Below, in pieces: positions 9,788 through 19,746 of a DNA stretch of 64,000 nt. Each line of letters begins with the position of its first letter. Positions within the stretch are counted from its first letter, which is position 1. Source of the DNA: Paenibacillus sp. SZ31 (lineage in GTDB: Bacteria > Bacillota > Bacilli > Paenibacillales > Paenibacillaceae); the NCBI RefSeq assembly GCF_012912005.1, contig NZ_JABBEA010000001.1:124001-188000 (forward strand). The letters are read 5' to 3'. The notes beneath the pieces are model-generated. The model had not been told where the DNA came from. It saw only the letters and a program-made list of their open reading frames with translations, and made no database searches. A program made the translations under genes and the position numbers.

Positions 9788-10109
9788 TATACTCCACCTC
9801 CGACATTATACCGACTTGCTTGGAGATCATTTTTGCAAACCCTCGATCCGTTACTGCAAGAACAACACGCGTGTCTTTACCGATACTTGAACCTAGACTA
9901 TCCCGGTCAAATCCGATCAACAGAGGAACCTTATAAGTTCCACATTTATCGCGAAATTTCTTTTGTGTATTGGCTGAGGCGTCACCCGCAACAATAACCA
10001 TTTTAGCCTCGGAAGAACGGATCGCTTTAAGTACAATTTCTTCACCTGTTACAAGTTTACCTGCACGCATAGAGAGTCCCAGATAAGACAGCGTTTTAAT
10101 ATTAGTCAT
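9780..10109 (-). CDS. ylxQ: L7Ae/L30e/S12e/Gadd45 family RNA-binding protein YlxQ
   Basis: A 109-residue L7Ae-type protein. The pattern [29 protein letters not shown] and VPLLIGF is characteristic of the bacterial YlxQ/RplGA proteins, which bind kink-turn RNAs in vitro; the cellular role is not settled. The start at 10109 ([12 protein letters not shown]) overlaps the ylxR end by 8 bases; longer starts would extend further into ylxR. Order nusA-ylxR-ylxQ-infB is as in B. subtilis. Confidence 0.92.
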   Translation of the reverse strand: MTNIKTLSYLGLSMRAGKLVTGEEIVLKAIRSSEAKMVIVAGDASANTQKKFRDKCGTYKVPLLIGFDRDSLGSSIGKDTRVVLAVTDRGFAKMISKQVGIMSEVEYIE

Positions 10110-10407
10110 GTTCACGCTCCTGTGCTGCTTTGAATTCATCTTCAACCGCGATGAAGTCAGCTGCTAATTGCTCGTAAATTTCAGGTGAAACTTTGCCTTT
10201 TAACGCCCGATCCAAAGCCCGGTTTTTGAGTGCGAGTTTAAAACAGGACTCTTTGCCGCATAAATAGGCACCACGTCCGGATTTTTTGCCAGTCAAATCG
10301 ATCAGCACTTCATCCTCTGGCGTTTTAACGATGCGGATCAGCTGCTTTTTGGGCATCATTTCTTGGCATGCCACACATTTACGCAGCGGCACTTTTTTTG
10401 GTTTCAT
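10102..10407 (-). CDS. ylxR: YlxR family RNA-binding / nucleoid-associated-type protein (RnpM-like)
   Basis: A 101-residue member of DUF448. The N-terminus has RKCVACQEMMPKKQLIRIV and the body has GKKSGRGAYLCGKESC, the conserved G-R-G-A-Y-L-C core. B. subtilis YlxR has been reported both as a nucleoid-associated regulator and as an RNase P modulator; I infer no more than the family. It is 25 bases behind nusA and overlaps ylxQ. Confidence 0.93.
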   Translation of the reverse strand: MKPKKVPLRKCVACQEMMPKKQLIRIVKTPEDEVLIDLTGKKSGRGAYLCGKESCFKLALKNRALDRALKGKVSPEIYEQLAADFIAVEDEFKAAQEREHD

Positions 10408-10432
10408 ACGTCAGCGCCCCCCGTACTTTACT

Positions 10433-11530
10433 TTAGTCGACGGAGACGGAATCCTGATGCATTTCAGAAGAAGAATCTTTTTCTCTGCCGAATTCCTGTT
10501 CCGCCTGGCTCTCGCTCTTAATGTCGATTTTCCAGCCGGTTAATTTGGCTGCCAATCTTGCATTTTGGCCTTTAATACCAATAGCGAGCGAAAGTTGATA
10601 GTCCGGAACGATAACCCGAGCCATCTTTTCTTCCTCAAATACATGAACTTCCAATACTTTGGAAGGACTCAGTGCATTAGCAACATATTCGTCTACCTGA
10701 TCGGAGAAACGAACGATGTCGATTTTTTCACCGCGCAGCTCACCCACAATGGTCTGCACGCGCATTCCCCTAGGGCCTACACAAGATCCAACTGGATCAA
10801 CTTCCTCGTTGCGGGAATGAACGGCAATCTTGGAGCGGAACCCCGCTTCGCGAGCGACGGAGCGAATTTCAACTACACCGTCAAAGATCTCAGGCACTTC
10901 CAGTTCAAAGAGACGTTTCAAGAGGCCCGGATGGGTACGGGACAAAATGATTTGCGGCCCTTTGGTCGTATTCTCGACCTTGGTGATATACGCCTTAATA
11001 CGGTCACCATGAACAAACTTCTCGTTCGGCATCAATTCGGTTAGCGGTAAAGCCGCTTCGATTTTGCCCAGATCGATGTAGATATTGCGCAAATCCTGAC
11101 GCTGCACCACTCCCGTAACGATATCTTCTTCCTTATCTACGAAAGCGTTGTAGATCAGGCCGCGTTCGGCTTCACGAATCCGCTGGGTCACTACCTGTTT
11201 GGCAGTCTGTGCGGCGATACGTCCGAAATCACGCGGCGTAACTTCAATCTCCGCAATATCTTCCAGCTGGAAGTGTGGGTTGATTTCTCGTGCAGCAGGC
11301 AATGAAATTTCGGTACGTGAATCCAGGACTTCTTCCACGATCAATTTACGGGCATACACCCGAATAACTCCCGTATTACGGTTCATGTCAACACGCACAT
11401 TCTGGGCCGTGTTGAAATTCCGCTTGTAGCTGGAAATTAGTGCAGCCTCGATCGCTTCAAACAGCACATCCTTGCTGATCCCTTTTTCCCGTTCCAATTC
11501 ATTCATTGCTTCAATAAAATCCATACTCAT
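10433..11530 (-). CDS. nusA: Transcription termination/antitermination factor NusA
   Basis: A 365-residue RNA polymerase-binding elongation factor that promotes pausing and intrinsic termination. The N-terminal domain is followed by an S1 domain (about 130-200) and two KH domains; VGPRGMRVQTIV and GIKGQNARLAAKLTGW carry the KH loops. It lacks the C-terminal acidic repeats of proteobacterial NusA, as usual in Firmicutes. GGGGG lies 10 bases before the chosen ATG; an ATG two codons later is possible. A leader hairpin of this operon could mediate autoregulation. Confidence 0.97.
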   Translation of the reverse strand: MSMDFIEAMNELEREKGISKDVLFEAIEAALISSYKRNFNTAQNVRVDMNRNTGVIRVYARKLIVEEVLDSRTEISLPAAREINPHFQLEDIAEIEVTPRDFGRIAAQTAKQVVTQRIREAERGLIYNAFVDKEEDIVTGVVQRQDLRNIYIDLGKIEAALPLTELMPNEKFVHGDRIKAYITKVENTTKGPQIILSRTHPGLLKRLFELEVPEIFDGVVEIRSVAREAGFRSKIAVHSRNEEVDPVGSCVGPRGMRVQTIVGELRGEKIDIVRFSDQVDEYVANALSPSKVLEVHVFEEEKMARVIVPDYQLSLAIGIKGQNARLAAKLTGWKIDIKSESQAEQEFGREKDSSSEMHQDSVSVD

Positions 11531-11653
11531 GAATGTTGATCCCCCTTTCAAACATGGCATCTCATACGTAAAACGGCGAAAGGCTCTGAACTCATGAGCA
11601 CCTTGCCGTTATCGTGAGATGTGTCTTTTTCATTAATAAAGTGAACAAGGCAC

Positions 11654-12115
11654 TTAAAACAAAATAGCTAGGCGCGCACTGGCAACCTTATCATAAGAAA
11701 TAGCATGCTGTTTCTTCCCTGCTTCGATCACGAGTTCTCCGTCATCAAAGGATAACAGCTTGCCTTCAAATTCCTTCAATCCGTTCACCGGTTCGTAGGT
11801 TGTTACAAAAACATTTTTGCCTACAGCTTTGGTAACGTCCTCAGGTTTTTTCAGTGGACGCTCCGCACCGGGAGAAGACACTTCAAGGAAATAGATGGTT
11901 GGAATCGGATCGTTCTCATCCAGCTTGGCGCTCAGCTTTTCGCTGATCAAGACGCAATCGTCGATGTCGATGCCACCCTCTTTGTCGACATACACCCGTA
12001 AAAACCAGTTGCTGCCTTCTTTGACGTATTCGATGTCAACCAGCTCGAAGCCTTGTTCGTTCAAGTAGGGTTGGATCATTTCTTCCACGGTAGATTTAAT
12101 GTTCGTTGTGCTCAA
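11654..12115 (-). CDS. rimP: Ribosome maturation factor RimP
   Basis: A 153-residue 30S-assembly factor and first gene of the nusA-infB operon. The sequence shows [20 protein letters not shown] (N-terminal domain) and [10 protein letters not shown] in the linker of the two-domain RimP fold. The start is a TTG at 12113-12115 with GGAGG 9 bases upstream. The ATG further upstream has no SD and would give an unusual N-terminus. Transcription comes from a near-consensus promoter about 135 bases upstream. Confidence 0.95.
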   Translation of the reverse strand: MSTTNIKSTVEEMIQPYLNEQGFELVDIEYVKEGSNWFLRVYVDKEGGIDIDDCVLISEKLSAKLDENDPIPTIYFLEVSSPGAERPLKKPEDVTKAVGKNVFVTTYEPVNGLKEFEGKLLSFDDGELVIEAGKKQHAISYDKVASARLAILF

Positions 12116-12198
12116 AACCAATAACCTCCAACTTAGGTTACACCAGCAAAATAGCACTGGCAGATTATTAAATACCCAAGATTCTTGTATACCAAAGA

Positions 12199-12226
12199 CT
12201 AAAGAGTGGGTTTCCCCACTCTTTAG
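12199..12226 (-). promoter_or_regulatory. Leader hairpin of the rimP-nusA operon, candidate NusA-dependent attenuator
   Basis: Arms 12199-12210 and 12215-12226 are perfectly complementary over 12 bp and on the minus strand enclose a GAAA tetraloop. The stem begins about 23 bases downstream of the predicted transcription start and is followed by TCTTTGG, an interrupted U-tract. In B. subtilis, nusA is known to be autoregulated by NusA-stimulated termination at a weak terminator in its 5' UTR; this element has the right place and form. Confidence 0.65.
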
Positions 12227-12255
12227 AAATTCGTACTATCTCGTTCACTTCAAAA

Positions 12256-12284
12256 ATTATAACATAGTCTGGTAATAGTGACAA
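12256..12284 (-). promoter_or_regulatory. Sigma-A promoter of the rimP-nusA-infB operon
   Basis: On the minus strand, TTGTCA (12279-12284) and TATAAT (12256-12261) are separated by exactly 17 bases, and TGT precedes the -10. This is the best sigma-A match I see in the window. It lies in the 257-base gap between polC and rimP. Confidence 0.85.
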
Positions 12285-12372
12285 GTAAGCGATCTTTCAG
12301 GCAGATTACTTACTAATGAAGAAAAAATTACGTATCACCGATTAATCTCTATTCCCTGATTCAAATCTAATC

Positions 12373-15300
12373 CTAGAACAGGGAAAGCTGATTGCTCTCT
12401 GGCAAGCCACGGAAACATCCCATATTCGACAGGAGTTCAACAATCGTCTTACTCGCTTTCGATTTCTGTTGGAAATCTTCCACCGACAGGAATTCACCAT
12501 GATCTCTTGCCGCAGCGATATTGCGAGCTGCATTATCCCCGATTCCTGCCAAAGCTGAAAATGGAGGGATTAGTGTTTTTCCGTCAACGATGAACTTCGT
12601 CGCTTCCGAACGGTACAAATCAATAGGTTTCAACGAGAATCCGCGTGCTGCCATTTCTAGACCCATTTCAAGGACAGGTAGCATGTTTTTCTCTTTCGGC
12701 GGTGCCTGGAAACCTAATTGCTCGATCTCTGTAATTTTTCGATAGATTGCATCATATCCCTGACACATCAGTTCAATATCGATCTCATCCGCCCGCACGG
12801 TAAAGTAGGTTGCGTAATATTCAATCGGATGATATAGCTTGAAGAATGCCGTACGTACTGCCGAAATAACATAAGCGGCCGCGTGAGCCTTCGGAAACAT
12901 GTACTGGATTTTGAGACAAGAATCAATGTACCATTGAGGCACTTTGCAATTCTTCATCTCGTCAATCCATTCCTGTGGCAGACCACGTCCCTTACGAACA
13001 CTCTCGGTAATCTTAAAGGCCAGACTTGCGTCCATCCCCGTTTTATAGATCAGGAACAACATGATGTCATCCCGACAACCGATTACCGTCTTAATGTTGC
13101 ACGTTCCGTTCTTAATCAGATCCTGAGCGTTTCCAAGCCATACCCCTGTACCATGGGACAAACCGGAAATTTGCAGTAAATCGGCAAAAGATGTCGGCTG
13201 AGATTCGACAAGCATCTGACGTACGAACTTCGTCCCCATCTCCGGCACGCCAAACGTTGCTACTGGTGACCGGATCTGTTCCGGTGTAACGCCCAAAGCT
13301 TCGGTTGAGTTAAACATGCTCATAACTTTCGGATCATTCATCGGAATGCTTGTTGGGTCAATTCCTGTCAAATCCTGTAGCATCCGCATCATAGTCGGAT
13401 CATCGTGCCCCAGAATATCAAGTTTCAGCAAGTTTTCTTCAAAAGCATGATAATCAAAGTGTGTTGTTTTCCACTCCGCATTAACGTCGTCAGCCGGGAA
13501 CTGAACAGGTGTAACGTCTTCGACCTCGATATAATCAGGTACTACGACAATACCGCCGGGATGCTGTCCAGTACTCCGTTTCACCCCAGTACAACCAGAG
13601 GCCAAACGATTCAATTCAGCTCCACGCCATTTCTTCTGATGCTGTTCCTCATACTTCTTGGCAAAACCAAATGCTGTTTTCTCAGCCACCGTACCAATGG
13701 TCCCCGCACGGAAAACACTTTTCTCACTAAATAGCACTTTCGTGTAGTTATGTGCGTGAGGCTGATAATCACCAGAGAAGTTCAAGTCAATATCGGGAAC
13801 TTTATCTCCTTTAAATCCAAGGAAGGTCTCAAACGGAATGTCCTGGCCTTCTCCTTTAAGTTTCTTACCACAATCCGGACATTCTTTCTCGGGAAGGTCA
13901 AATCCACTCCGAACACTACCATCCAGGAACCATTCGCTGTGTTTGCATTCCGAATTCACACATATATAATGAGCAGGCAATGGATTAACTTCGGATATAC
14001 CCAGGAATGTAGCAACGACAGAGGAACCAACCGATCCCCGCGAACCTACCAGATAACCATCCTGATTCGATTTTTTAACCAATCGTTCCGAGATTAGATA
14101 GTTGGCAGAGAACCCGTATTTAATAATTGGAATCAGTTCTTTCTCCAGCCGTGCCACGATGACTTCCGGTAATTCCTCGCCATAGATGGACTTGGCAGTG
14201 TCATAGCAGGTATTACGGATTTCATCGTCCGCACCTTCCAGAATCGGAGTAAACAGTTTGTCCGGGAAGAGCTTAATTTCCTCAAATCGGTCAGACAATT
14301 CAATTGTATTGGTAACGACAACCTCATAAGCTTTGTCTTGGCCGAGGAACTTGAACTCTTCAAGCATTTCCTCTGTTGTTCTAAGATGCGCATCCGGTTT
14401 ACGTTGATCTTTCAGTGGACTAAATCCTGTAATTCCGTGAATGGTGATATCCCGATATAGTTTGTCACGAGGTTCCAAGTAATGAACATTACCTGTGGCA
14501 ATAACAGGTTTAGACAGCTTCGTCCCGATATCAATGACTTTACGGATTGCTGTTTTGATTTCTTCAGGAGTAGCCACCAAGCCTTTATCTACCAAGTGCA
14601 TATACATTGTAAGTGGCTGGATCTCCAGTATGTCATAGAACTCGGCGATCTCTTCCGCTTCTTCGAGCGATTTGTTAAGCACCGCTTCAAAGAATTCACC
14701 TTTTTCACAGCCCGATATAATAACGAGGCCTTCACGCAAATTGATCAGTTTCGATTTGGGAATGCACGGTACCCGCTTGAAATGTTCCGTATGAGAGAGA
14801 GATACCAATTTATATAGGTTTTTCTTACCGACTTCATTCAGTGCATAGATTCCGCAATGGAAAGGCCTTGTATTCGACAAGTCAACACCTACATAATCGT
14901 TCAGGCGATCGAGCCTCGTCAATCCTTTCATCTGGGCAGCATCATTTAATAATCCGATCAGTATACCCGCGAGCGCAACTGTATCGTCAATAGCCCGGTG
15001 ATGGCTTTCCAGTCCAACCTTATATTTATCCGCCATCGTATTCAGACGGTGGTTCTTATTTTTTGGGAATAACAATCGCGCCAGTTCCAACGTGTCAAGG
15101 ACAGGGTTAGGCAGCTCTGGCATTCCAATCTGCTTCAGGGAAGCCTGAATAAAGCCCATATCAAAACGTGCATTATGCGCAACAAGTACACCATCTCCAG
15201 CAAACTGCACGAAATCACGTATAACAGGCTCCAGCTCAGGTGCGTCTTTTACCATGTCATCATTAATATTAGTCAATTGCTGAATGTTGTAGGGAATGCG

Positions 15301-16692
15301 TTCATGCGGATTTACAAACGTCGCATACCGGTCGATTTCTTTACCATCTTGCATCTTCACAGCGGCAATCTCAATAATTTTGTTCTGCGTAACCGAAAGA
15401 CCCGTGGTCTCGATATCAAATACAATGTATGTCGCTGTTTGGAGATCCAATGGCTGTGGAGCCATGACGACCGCAACAGAGTCATTCACTACATTAGCCT
15501 CTAGGCCGTAGATCATTTTAATCCCGTTTTTCTTAGCAGCCTTGGAAGCCTCGGGATATACTTGTACACCACCATGATCACTGACCGCAATCGCCTTATG
15601 TCCCCACTCTGCCGCCATTTTCACGTATTTGTCGATCGAAGTTACAGCATCCATTGTACTCATCGTAGAGTGCAAATGGAACTCCACCCGTTTCTCTGGT
15701 GCATTATCTTTGCGAGATGGCGGTGCTTTGACTTCAATCAAATCTGAAGGAATCATGGCCAGTTCAGGAATTTGCATAAACCGGTCATACTCTACACGAC
15801 CACGCACTTTTACCCATTTACCGTTAGCCAGCAAACTGAGAATTTTAACATCCTCTTTTGTTTTGGCAAACATCTTCATTTGCATGGAGTCTGTGAAGTC
15901 GGTCAGATAGAATGTAAACAGTGTATTTCCGTTTCGCAGTTCTTTACGGTCCAGACCAAACACCGAACCTTGAAGCGTGACCTTTTTCTCTTCATCCTGG
16001 ATTTCCTGCATAGGCACTGCTGGCTCTTTAATATCATAGCCCATTTGCAAACGCACATCGCCTTGTTCCTCATCCACCGGGATTTCTGTGTCTACTTCAC
16101 TCATCATCTTCTCGATGACCTCAAGTTCCTCAACACGTTTTTTGGCCTGGAACTGCTCCATCGCCTCTTTATTGTTGGCCACTTCGCCCACTTGCATCTT
16201 GATGCGAAGAGGTAGATGAAAATACTTGTCATAGAACGTCGTGATCGCCTGATCAATCTGTTTCTTGCGAGCCAATTCCATCGACGTTGCGTCACTCATC
16301 GTCAGTTGCAAAAGATCCGCTTCACATTCAAACGTAGTCCGGTTCATCCAACCATTCACAGATGGAATCTCACGTGTAACCCACTCCAGAAACAGATTCC
16401 AATATTCACTGACGATATCACCACTCTGTACCTTGTCCGTATATTTGAAACCAAATGAAATTTTGGCGATATGATTCATCTTCTCCTGAATATGCAGGCA
16501 AAAAGTGCGATAGATCGGAGCGGGTACCAACGTATCCTTCGCAATTAGAATATTCCATTCCCGATTACTTCGGTTGGTCTCTACTTGTTCAATCCATCCA
16601 TCCAAAAAATAGGGCTCTAACAGACCAGCCGGCAGCTCCGCCTGTTTCATCAACAACTCAAATCGTTTTCTCTTCTCCTCGAATCCGCTCAT
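12373..16692 (-). CDS. polC: DNA polymerase III alpha subunit, PolC type
   Basis: A 1439-residue Gram-positive replicative polymerase with built-in proofreading. Order: N-terminal PolC-specific region, OB fold, first part of the PHP domain (EFHLHSTMSTMDA, about residue 335), an inserted DnaQ-like 3'-5' exonuclease (YIVFDIETTGLS with the catalytic Asp/Glu, about 420-590), the rest of PHP, a Cys4 zinc site in the palm/fingers (CVNSEC and CPDC), the catalytic palm (DKVPDIDLNFSGDYQ) and the C-terminal domain. Length matches B. subtilis PolC. AGGAGG precedes the ATG. It is the last gene of the run beginning at pyrH. Confidence 0.98.
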   Translation of the reverse strand: MSGFEEKRKRFELLMKQAELPAGLLEPYFLDGWIEQVETNRSNREWNILIAKDTLVPAPIYRTFCLHIQEKMNHIAKISFGFKYTDKVQSGDIVSEYWNLFLEWVTREIPSVNGWMNRTTFECEADLLQLTMSDATSMELARKKQIDQAITTFYDKYFHLPLRIKMQVGEVANNKEAMEQFQAKKRVEELEVIEKMMSEVDTEIPVDEEQGDVRLQMGYDIKEPAVPMQEIQDEEKKVTLQGSVFGLDRKELRNGNTLFTFYLTDFTDSMQMKMFAKTKEDVKILSLLANGKWVKVRGRVEYDRFMQIPELAMIPSDLIEVKAPPSRKDNAPEKRVEFHLHSTMSTMDAVTSIDKYVKMAAEWGHKAIAVSDHGGVQVYPEASKAAKKNGIKMIYGLEANVVNDSVAVVMAPQPLDLQTATYIVFDIETTGLSVTQNKIIEIAAVKMQDGKEIDRYATFVNPHERIPYNIQQLTNINDDMVKDAPELEPVIRDFVQFAGDGVLVAHNARFDMGFIQASLKQIGMPELPNPVLDTLELARLLFPKNKNHRLNTMADKYKVGLESHHRAIDDTVALAGILIGLLNDAAQMKGLTRLDRLNDYVGVDLSNTRPFHCGIYALNEVGKKNLYKLVSLSHTEHFKRVPCIPKSKLINLREGLVIISGCEKGEFFEAVLNKSLEEAEEIAEFYDILEIQPLTMYMHLVDKGLVATPEEIKTAIRKVIDIGTKLSKPVIATGNVHYLEPRDKLYRDITIHGITGFSPLKDQRKPDAHLRTTEEMLEEFKFLGQDKAYEVVVTNTIELSDRFEEIKLFPDKLFTPILEGADDEIRNTCYDTAKSIYGEELPEVIVARLEKELIPIIKYGFSANYLISERLVKKSNQDGYLVGSRGSVGSSVVATFLGISEVNPLPAHYICVNSECKHSEWFLDGSVRSGFDLPEKECPDCGKKLKGEGQDIPFETFLGFKGDKVPDIDLNFSGDYQPHAHNYTKVLFSEKSVFRAGTIGTVAEKTAFGFAKKYEEQHQKKWRGAELNRLASGCTGVKRSTGQHPGGIVVVPDYIEVEDVTPVQFPADDVNAEWKTTHFDYHAFEENLLKLDILGHDDPTMMRMLQDLTGIDPTSIPMNDPKVMSMFNSTEALGVTPEQIRSPVATFGVPEMGTKFVRQMLVESQPTSFADLLQISGLSHGTGVWLGNAQDLIKNGTCNIKTVIGCRDDIMLFLIYKTGMDASLAFKITESVRKGRGLPQEWIDEMKNCKVPQWYIDSCLKIQYMFPKAHAAAYVISAVRTAFFKLYHPIEYYATYFTVRADEIDIELMCQGYDAIYRKITEIEQLGFQAPPKEKNMLPVLEMGLEMAARGFSLKPIDLYRSEATKFIVDGKTLIPPFSALAGIGDNAARNIAAARDHGEFLSVEDFQQKSKASKTIVELLSNMGCFRGLPESNQLSLF

Positions 16693-16844
16693 CGTGTTCC
16701 TCCTTGTACCCCCTTAAAGCATGAAAAGCCCCTGCATTCAAAAATGTCACCGATCCGAACTCGCACCGACTCATTTTATCCGACAGAAGCTCTCCATTCA
16801 TTACTTAACCGGTGAATAAGTGCTTTTCGTCAGGTTATCCTGAC

Positions 16845-18299
16845 TTAGTATGCTCTTGCAAACACAACCGTGTGTTCTGCCTGTTCACCACAAGCCAGGC
16901 ACGTATGCTTTTCTTCCGCAGGCTGGAACGGAATGTTCCGGCTTGTTGCGCCTGTAACTTCTCTTACTTTATCTTCGCAAGCTTCTGAACCGCACCAGCC
17001 AGCCAGTGTAAACCCGCGTTTGTTTTCCATCAGTTCTTTCATCTCATCCAGTGTATCCACGGAGTAGAAGTTATCCGACATAAATGTGCGAGCACGTTCC
17101 AGCATATCTACCTGAATTTGTGTCAGCATAGACTGGATTTCTTCTACCAGGTTCGCCTGTTCTACCACTTTTTTCTCACCTGTGATGCGTGATACGAGTA
17201 CACAAACGCCATTTTCCATATCACGTGGACCAATTTCCAGACGAATCGGAACACCGCGCATCTCGTATTCATTGAATTTCCAACCTGGGCGAACATCGCT
17301 GCGATCATCCATTTTCACACGGACTCCAGCTTGTTTCAACTCAGTGAACAACTCATCTGCACGTCCCACAACAGCATCACGCGTTTTCGGAGGTCCAATT
17401 GGAATCATGACCACTTGCGTTGGCGCTACTTTAGGAGGAAGTACCAGACCACGGTCATCTCCATGAACCATAATCAACGCACCGATCAAACGTGTGCTTA
17501 CTCCCCATGAAGTGGTGTAAGCCAGTTCCAGCACATTGTTCCGACTAAGATACTGGATTTCAAATGCTTTTGCAAAGTTCGTTCCCATGTAGTGTGATGT
17601 ACCTGCTTGTACAGCACGTCCATCCTTCATCATGGCTTCGATCGAGTAGGTATCCACCGCACCCGCAAACTTCTCGGATTTGGTTTTCTGACCTACAATT
17701 ACAGGAATAGCCAAATACTCCTCAACCACTTCACGATATATCTCAAGCATTTTCATCGTTTCTTCACGTGCTTCTTCTTCGGTCTCATGCGCAGTGTGAC
17801 CTTCCTGCCACAGGAACTCACTTGTGCGAAGGAACGGCAACGTTCTTTTTTCCCAACGAACTACGTTAGCCCACTGATTGATCAATACCGGAAGATCCCG
17901 ATAAGACTGAATCCACTTGGAATACATGTGACCAATAATCGTTTCGGATGTAGGACGGATTGCCAGACGTTCTTCCAGCTTCTCTCCTCCAGCTTCCGTA
18001 ACCCATGGTAATTCAGGGTTAAAGCCTTCCACGTGCTCTTTTTCCTTTTGGAAGAAGCTCTCAGGAATGAACATCGGGAAATACGCATTGCGATGACCCG
18101 TTTCACGGAAACGACGATCCAACTCGTCCTTGATGTGTTCCCAGATTTCAAAACCGTCTGGCTTGAACACAATGCATCCGCGTACCGGTGCATAATCCAT
18201 GAGATCAGCTTTTTTGATAACATCAATATACCAGCGTGAGAAATCCTCACCCTGTGGTGTGATTTCAGTCACGAATTGTTTATCATTTTCCTTTGACAT
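16845..18299 (-). CDS. proS: Prolyl-tRNA synthetase, archaeal/eukaryal-like short type
   Basis: A 484-residue class II synthetase. Motif 2 contains LRTSEFLWQEGHTAHETEEE and motif 3 VHGDDRGLVLPP. There is no editing (INS) insertion between motifs 2 and 3, the C-terminal domain carries CGSEAC and CLAC cysteines, and the protein ends in Tyr; all are features of the archaeal/eukaryal-like ProRS group, not of the roughly 565-residue type of B. subtilis. The start at 18299 (MSKENDKQF) has TGGAG just ahead; an ATG seven codons upstream is less likely. It lies between rseP and polC, where B. subtilis has the long form. Confidence 0.96.
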   Translation of the reverse strand: MSKENDKQFVTEITPQGEDFSRWYIDVIKKADLMDYAPVRGCIVFKPDGFEIWEHIKDELDRRFRETGHRNAYFPMFIPESFFQKEKEHVEGFNPELPWVTEAGGEKLEERLAIRPTSETIIGHMYSKWIQSYRDLPVLINQWANVVRWEKRTLPFLRTSEFLWQEGHTAHETEEEAREETMKMLEIYREVVEEYLAIPVIVGQKTKSEKFAGAVDTYSIEAMMKDGRAVQAGTSHYMGTNFAKAFEIQYLSRNNVLELAYTTSWGVSTRLIGALIMVHGDDRGLVLPPKVAPTQVVMIPIGPPKTRDAVVGRADELFTELKQAGVRVKMDDRSDVRPGWKFNEYEMRGVPIRLEIGPRDMENGVCVLVSRITGEKKVVEQANLVEEIQSMLTQIQVDMLERARTFMSDNFYSVDTLDEMKELMENKRGFTLAGWCGSEACEDKVREVTGATSRNIPFQPAEEKHTCLACGEQAEHTVVFARAY

Positions 18300-18361
18300 A
18301 AGACTCCAGCGTCCTCCCATAACGACTATCTCTGAATGTCCAGAGCGTAGTCCAACCGTAA

Positions 18362-19633
18362 TTATCCGTTAATTAAACGTAATATATCATTGTAAGTTAC
18401 TGCCAGCATCAACACAAACAACATTGCAAATCCAATGAAATGCACCATGCCTTCGCGGTTTGGATCAACAGGTCTGCCGCGCAGCGCTTCAATTCCCAAA
18501 AATACCAGACGGCTACCGTCCAATGCAGGTATTGGTAACAGGTTGAAAATCCCAAGGTACAGACTCAAAATGGCTGCCCATCTCGTTAACTGCTCAATTC
18601 CTTGTTTAGCAATTTGCCCTGTCACTTCAAACGTACGAACCGGCCCGCCAATATCGTCCATGTTGAATTGATTGATCAGATGTTTGAACCCTTCAAATAT
18701 CACTTTGGTTGTGTCAACCATGGCTACGCCTGATACCGTAAAGGTCTCTACAAATCCAACGGACCGAGTCGGTAACGTAGGAACGATTCCCACTTTTCCG
18801 CCCTCTTGCCCTTCTATTGCACGTGGAGTAATCGTTATATTAAACGTTTCATTCCCCCGAGTTAGCGTCCATTCCATCGGCTTGTCTTTGGAATCGGCAA
18901 TCATCGTCACCATTTTTTGTGAATCCGTACCAATAGCAGTACCATTGATGGTTTCGATAATATCGCCCTTTTGCAGGTTCGCCTGATCGGCTGCCCCACC
19001 TTCAAGCACTTCACCAATTTCAAGATTCTTCGGATTTTCCACTGGAACTCCTGCCATCTGCGCATATACAGCAAACAGCACAAATGCCAAGATAAAGTTC
19101 ATCAGAGGTCCCGCAAAAATAGCCAATGCACGCTGTCCAACGGTTTTGCTGCCGAATTGACGATCTTTCGGTGCAATCTGCGTTTGTTTACCACGACTTA
19201 CCAACATCGCTTGGGGATGTATACGATACTCCTGAATCTCTCCATCTACATCGAGTTGAAGCTTCAGCGCTTTCTCCATATCAATGGAGATGACTTCACC
19301 ACGTATTACATTTTTACGGTTATCCAGCTGGTCCAGATAGATCATCTTCACCTGGTCATCTGCTGATCTTACCGCAATGGTCTGTCCTTCCTGGATCTCT
19401 ACCAGTTCCGGATCTTCACCTGCCATCCGTGCATATCCACCAAAAGGCAACAAACGCAATGTAAACTGGGTCTCGTTTCTTTTATATGAGAACAATTTGG
19501 GACCAAAACCGATCGCAAATTCCCGTACAAGAATACCGGCGCGTTTGGCAAAGTAATAATGCCCCCATTCATGAACCGTCACGATGACAAAGAACATGAG
19601 CACCGTTAGAAATACCACTTGTATGGTTTCCAA
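18362..19633 (-). CDS. rseP: Site-2 (RIP) zinc metalloprotease RseP/RasP
   Basis: A 423-residue intramembrane protease. HEWGH at residues 21-25 in the first membrane segment provides the zinc ligands and catalytic Glu22. A PDZ domain lies at about 205-280 and NLLPIPALDGSRL (about 360) provides the third zinc ligand Asp in a later membrane segment. In Bacillus the homologue RasP cleaves anti-sigma factors and cell-division and signal-peptide substrates. The start is a TTG with GGAGG 11 bases before it. It lies between dxr and proS. Confidence 0.95.
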   Translation of the reverse strand: METIQVVFLTVLMFFVIVTVHEWGHYYFAKRAGILVREFAIGFGPKLFSYKRNETQFTLRLLPFGGYARMAGEDPELVEIQEGQTIAVRSADDQVKMIYLDQLDNRKNVIRGEVISIDMEKALKLQLDVDGEIQEYRIHPQAMLVSRGKQTQIAPKDRQFGSKTVGQRALAIFAGPLMNFILAFVLFAVYAQMAGVPVENPKNLEIGEVLEGGAADQANLQKGDIIETINGTAIGTDSQKMVTMIADSKDKPMEWTLTRGNETFNITITPRAIEGQEGGKVGIVPTLPTRSVGFVETFTVSGVAMVDTTKVIFEGFKHLINQFNMDDIGGPVRTFEVTGQIAKQGIEQLTRWAAILSLYLGIFNLLPIPALDGSRLVFLGIEALRGRPVDPNREGMVHFIGFAMLFVLMLAVTYNDILRLING

Positions 19634-19746
19634 TCCCTATCCATCCTCCTTCACGGCACATACCGCAGTCTGTCCCTCTAGATTATCATTATTCTCTGAT
19701 ACCGCACAAGAGAATCACTTCTTCCATTTTGTTATGAAAAAAGAGA

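Noticed and set aside
16693..16844. A promoter or T-box leader between proS and polC
   Set aside because: No specifier-like or antiterminator structure and no convincing -35/-10 pair seen in 152 bases.
19691..19715. ATTCTCT/AGAGAAT inverted repeat between dxr and rseP as a terminator
   Set aside because: AT-rich stem with an 11-base loop and no T-tract on the minus strand; dxr and rseP are normally cotranscribed.
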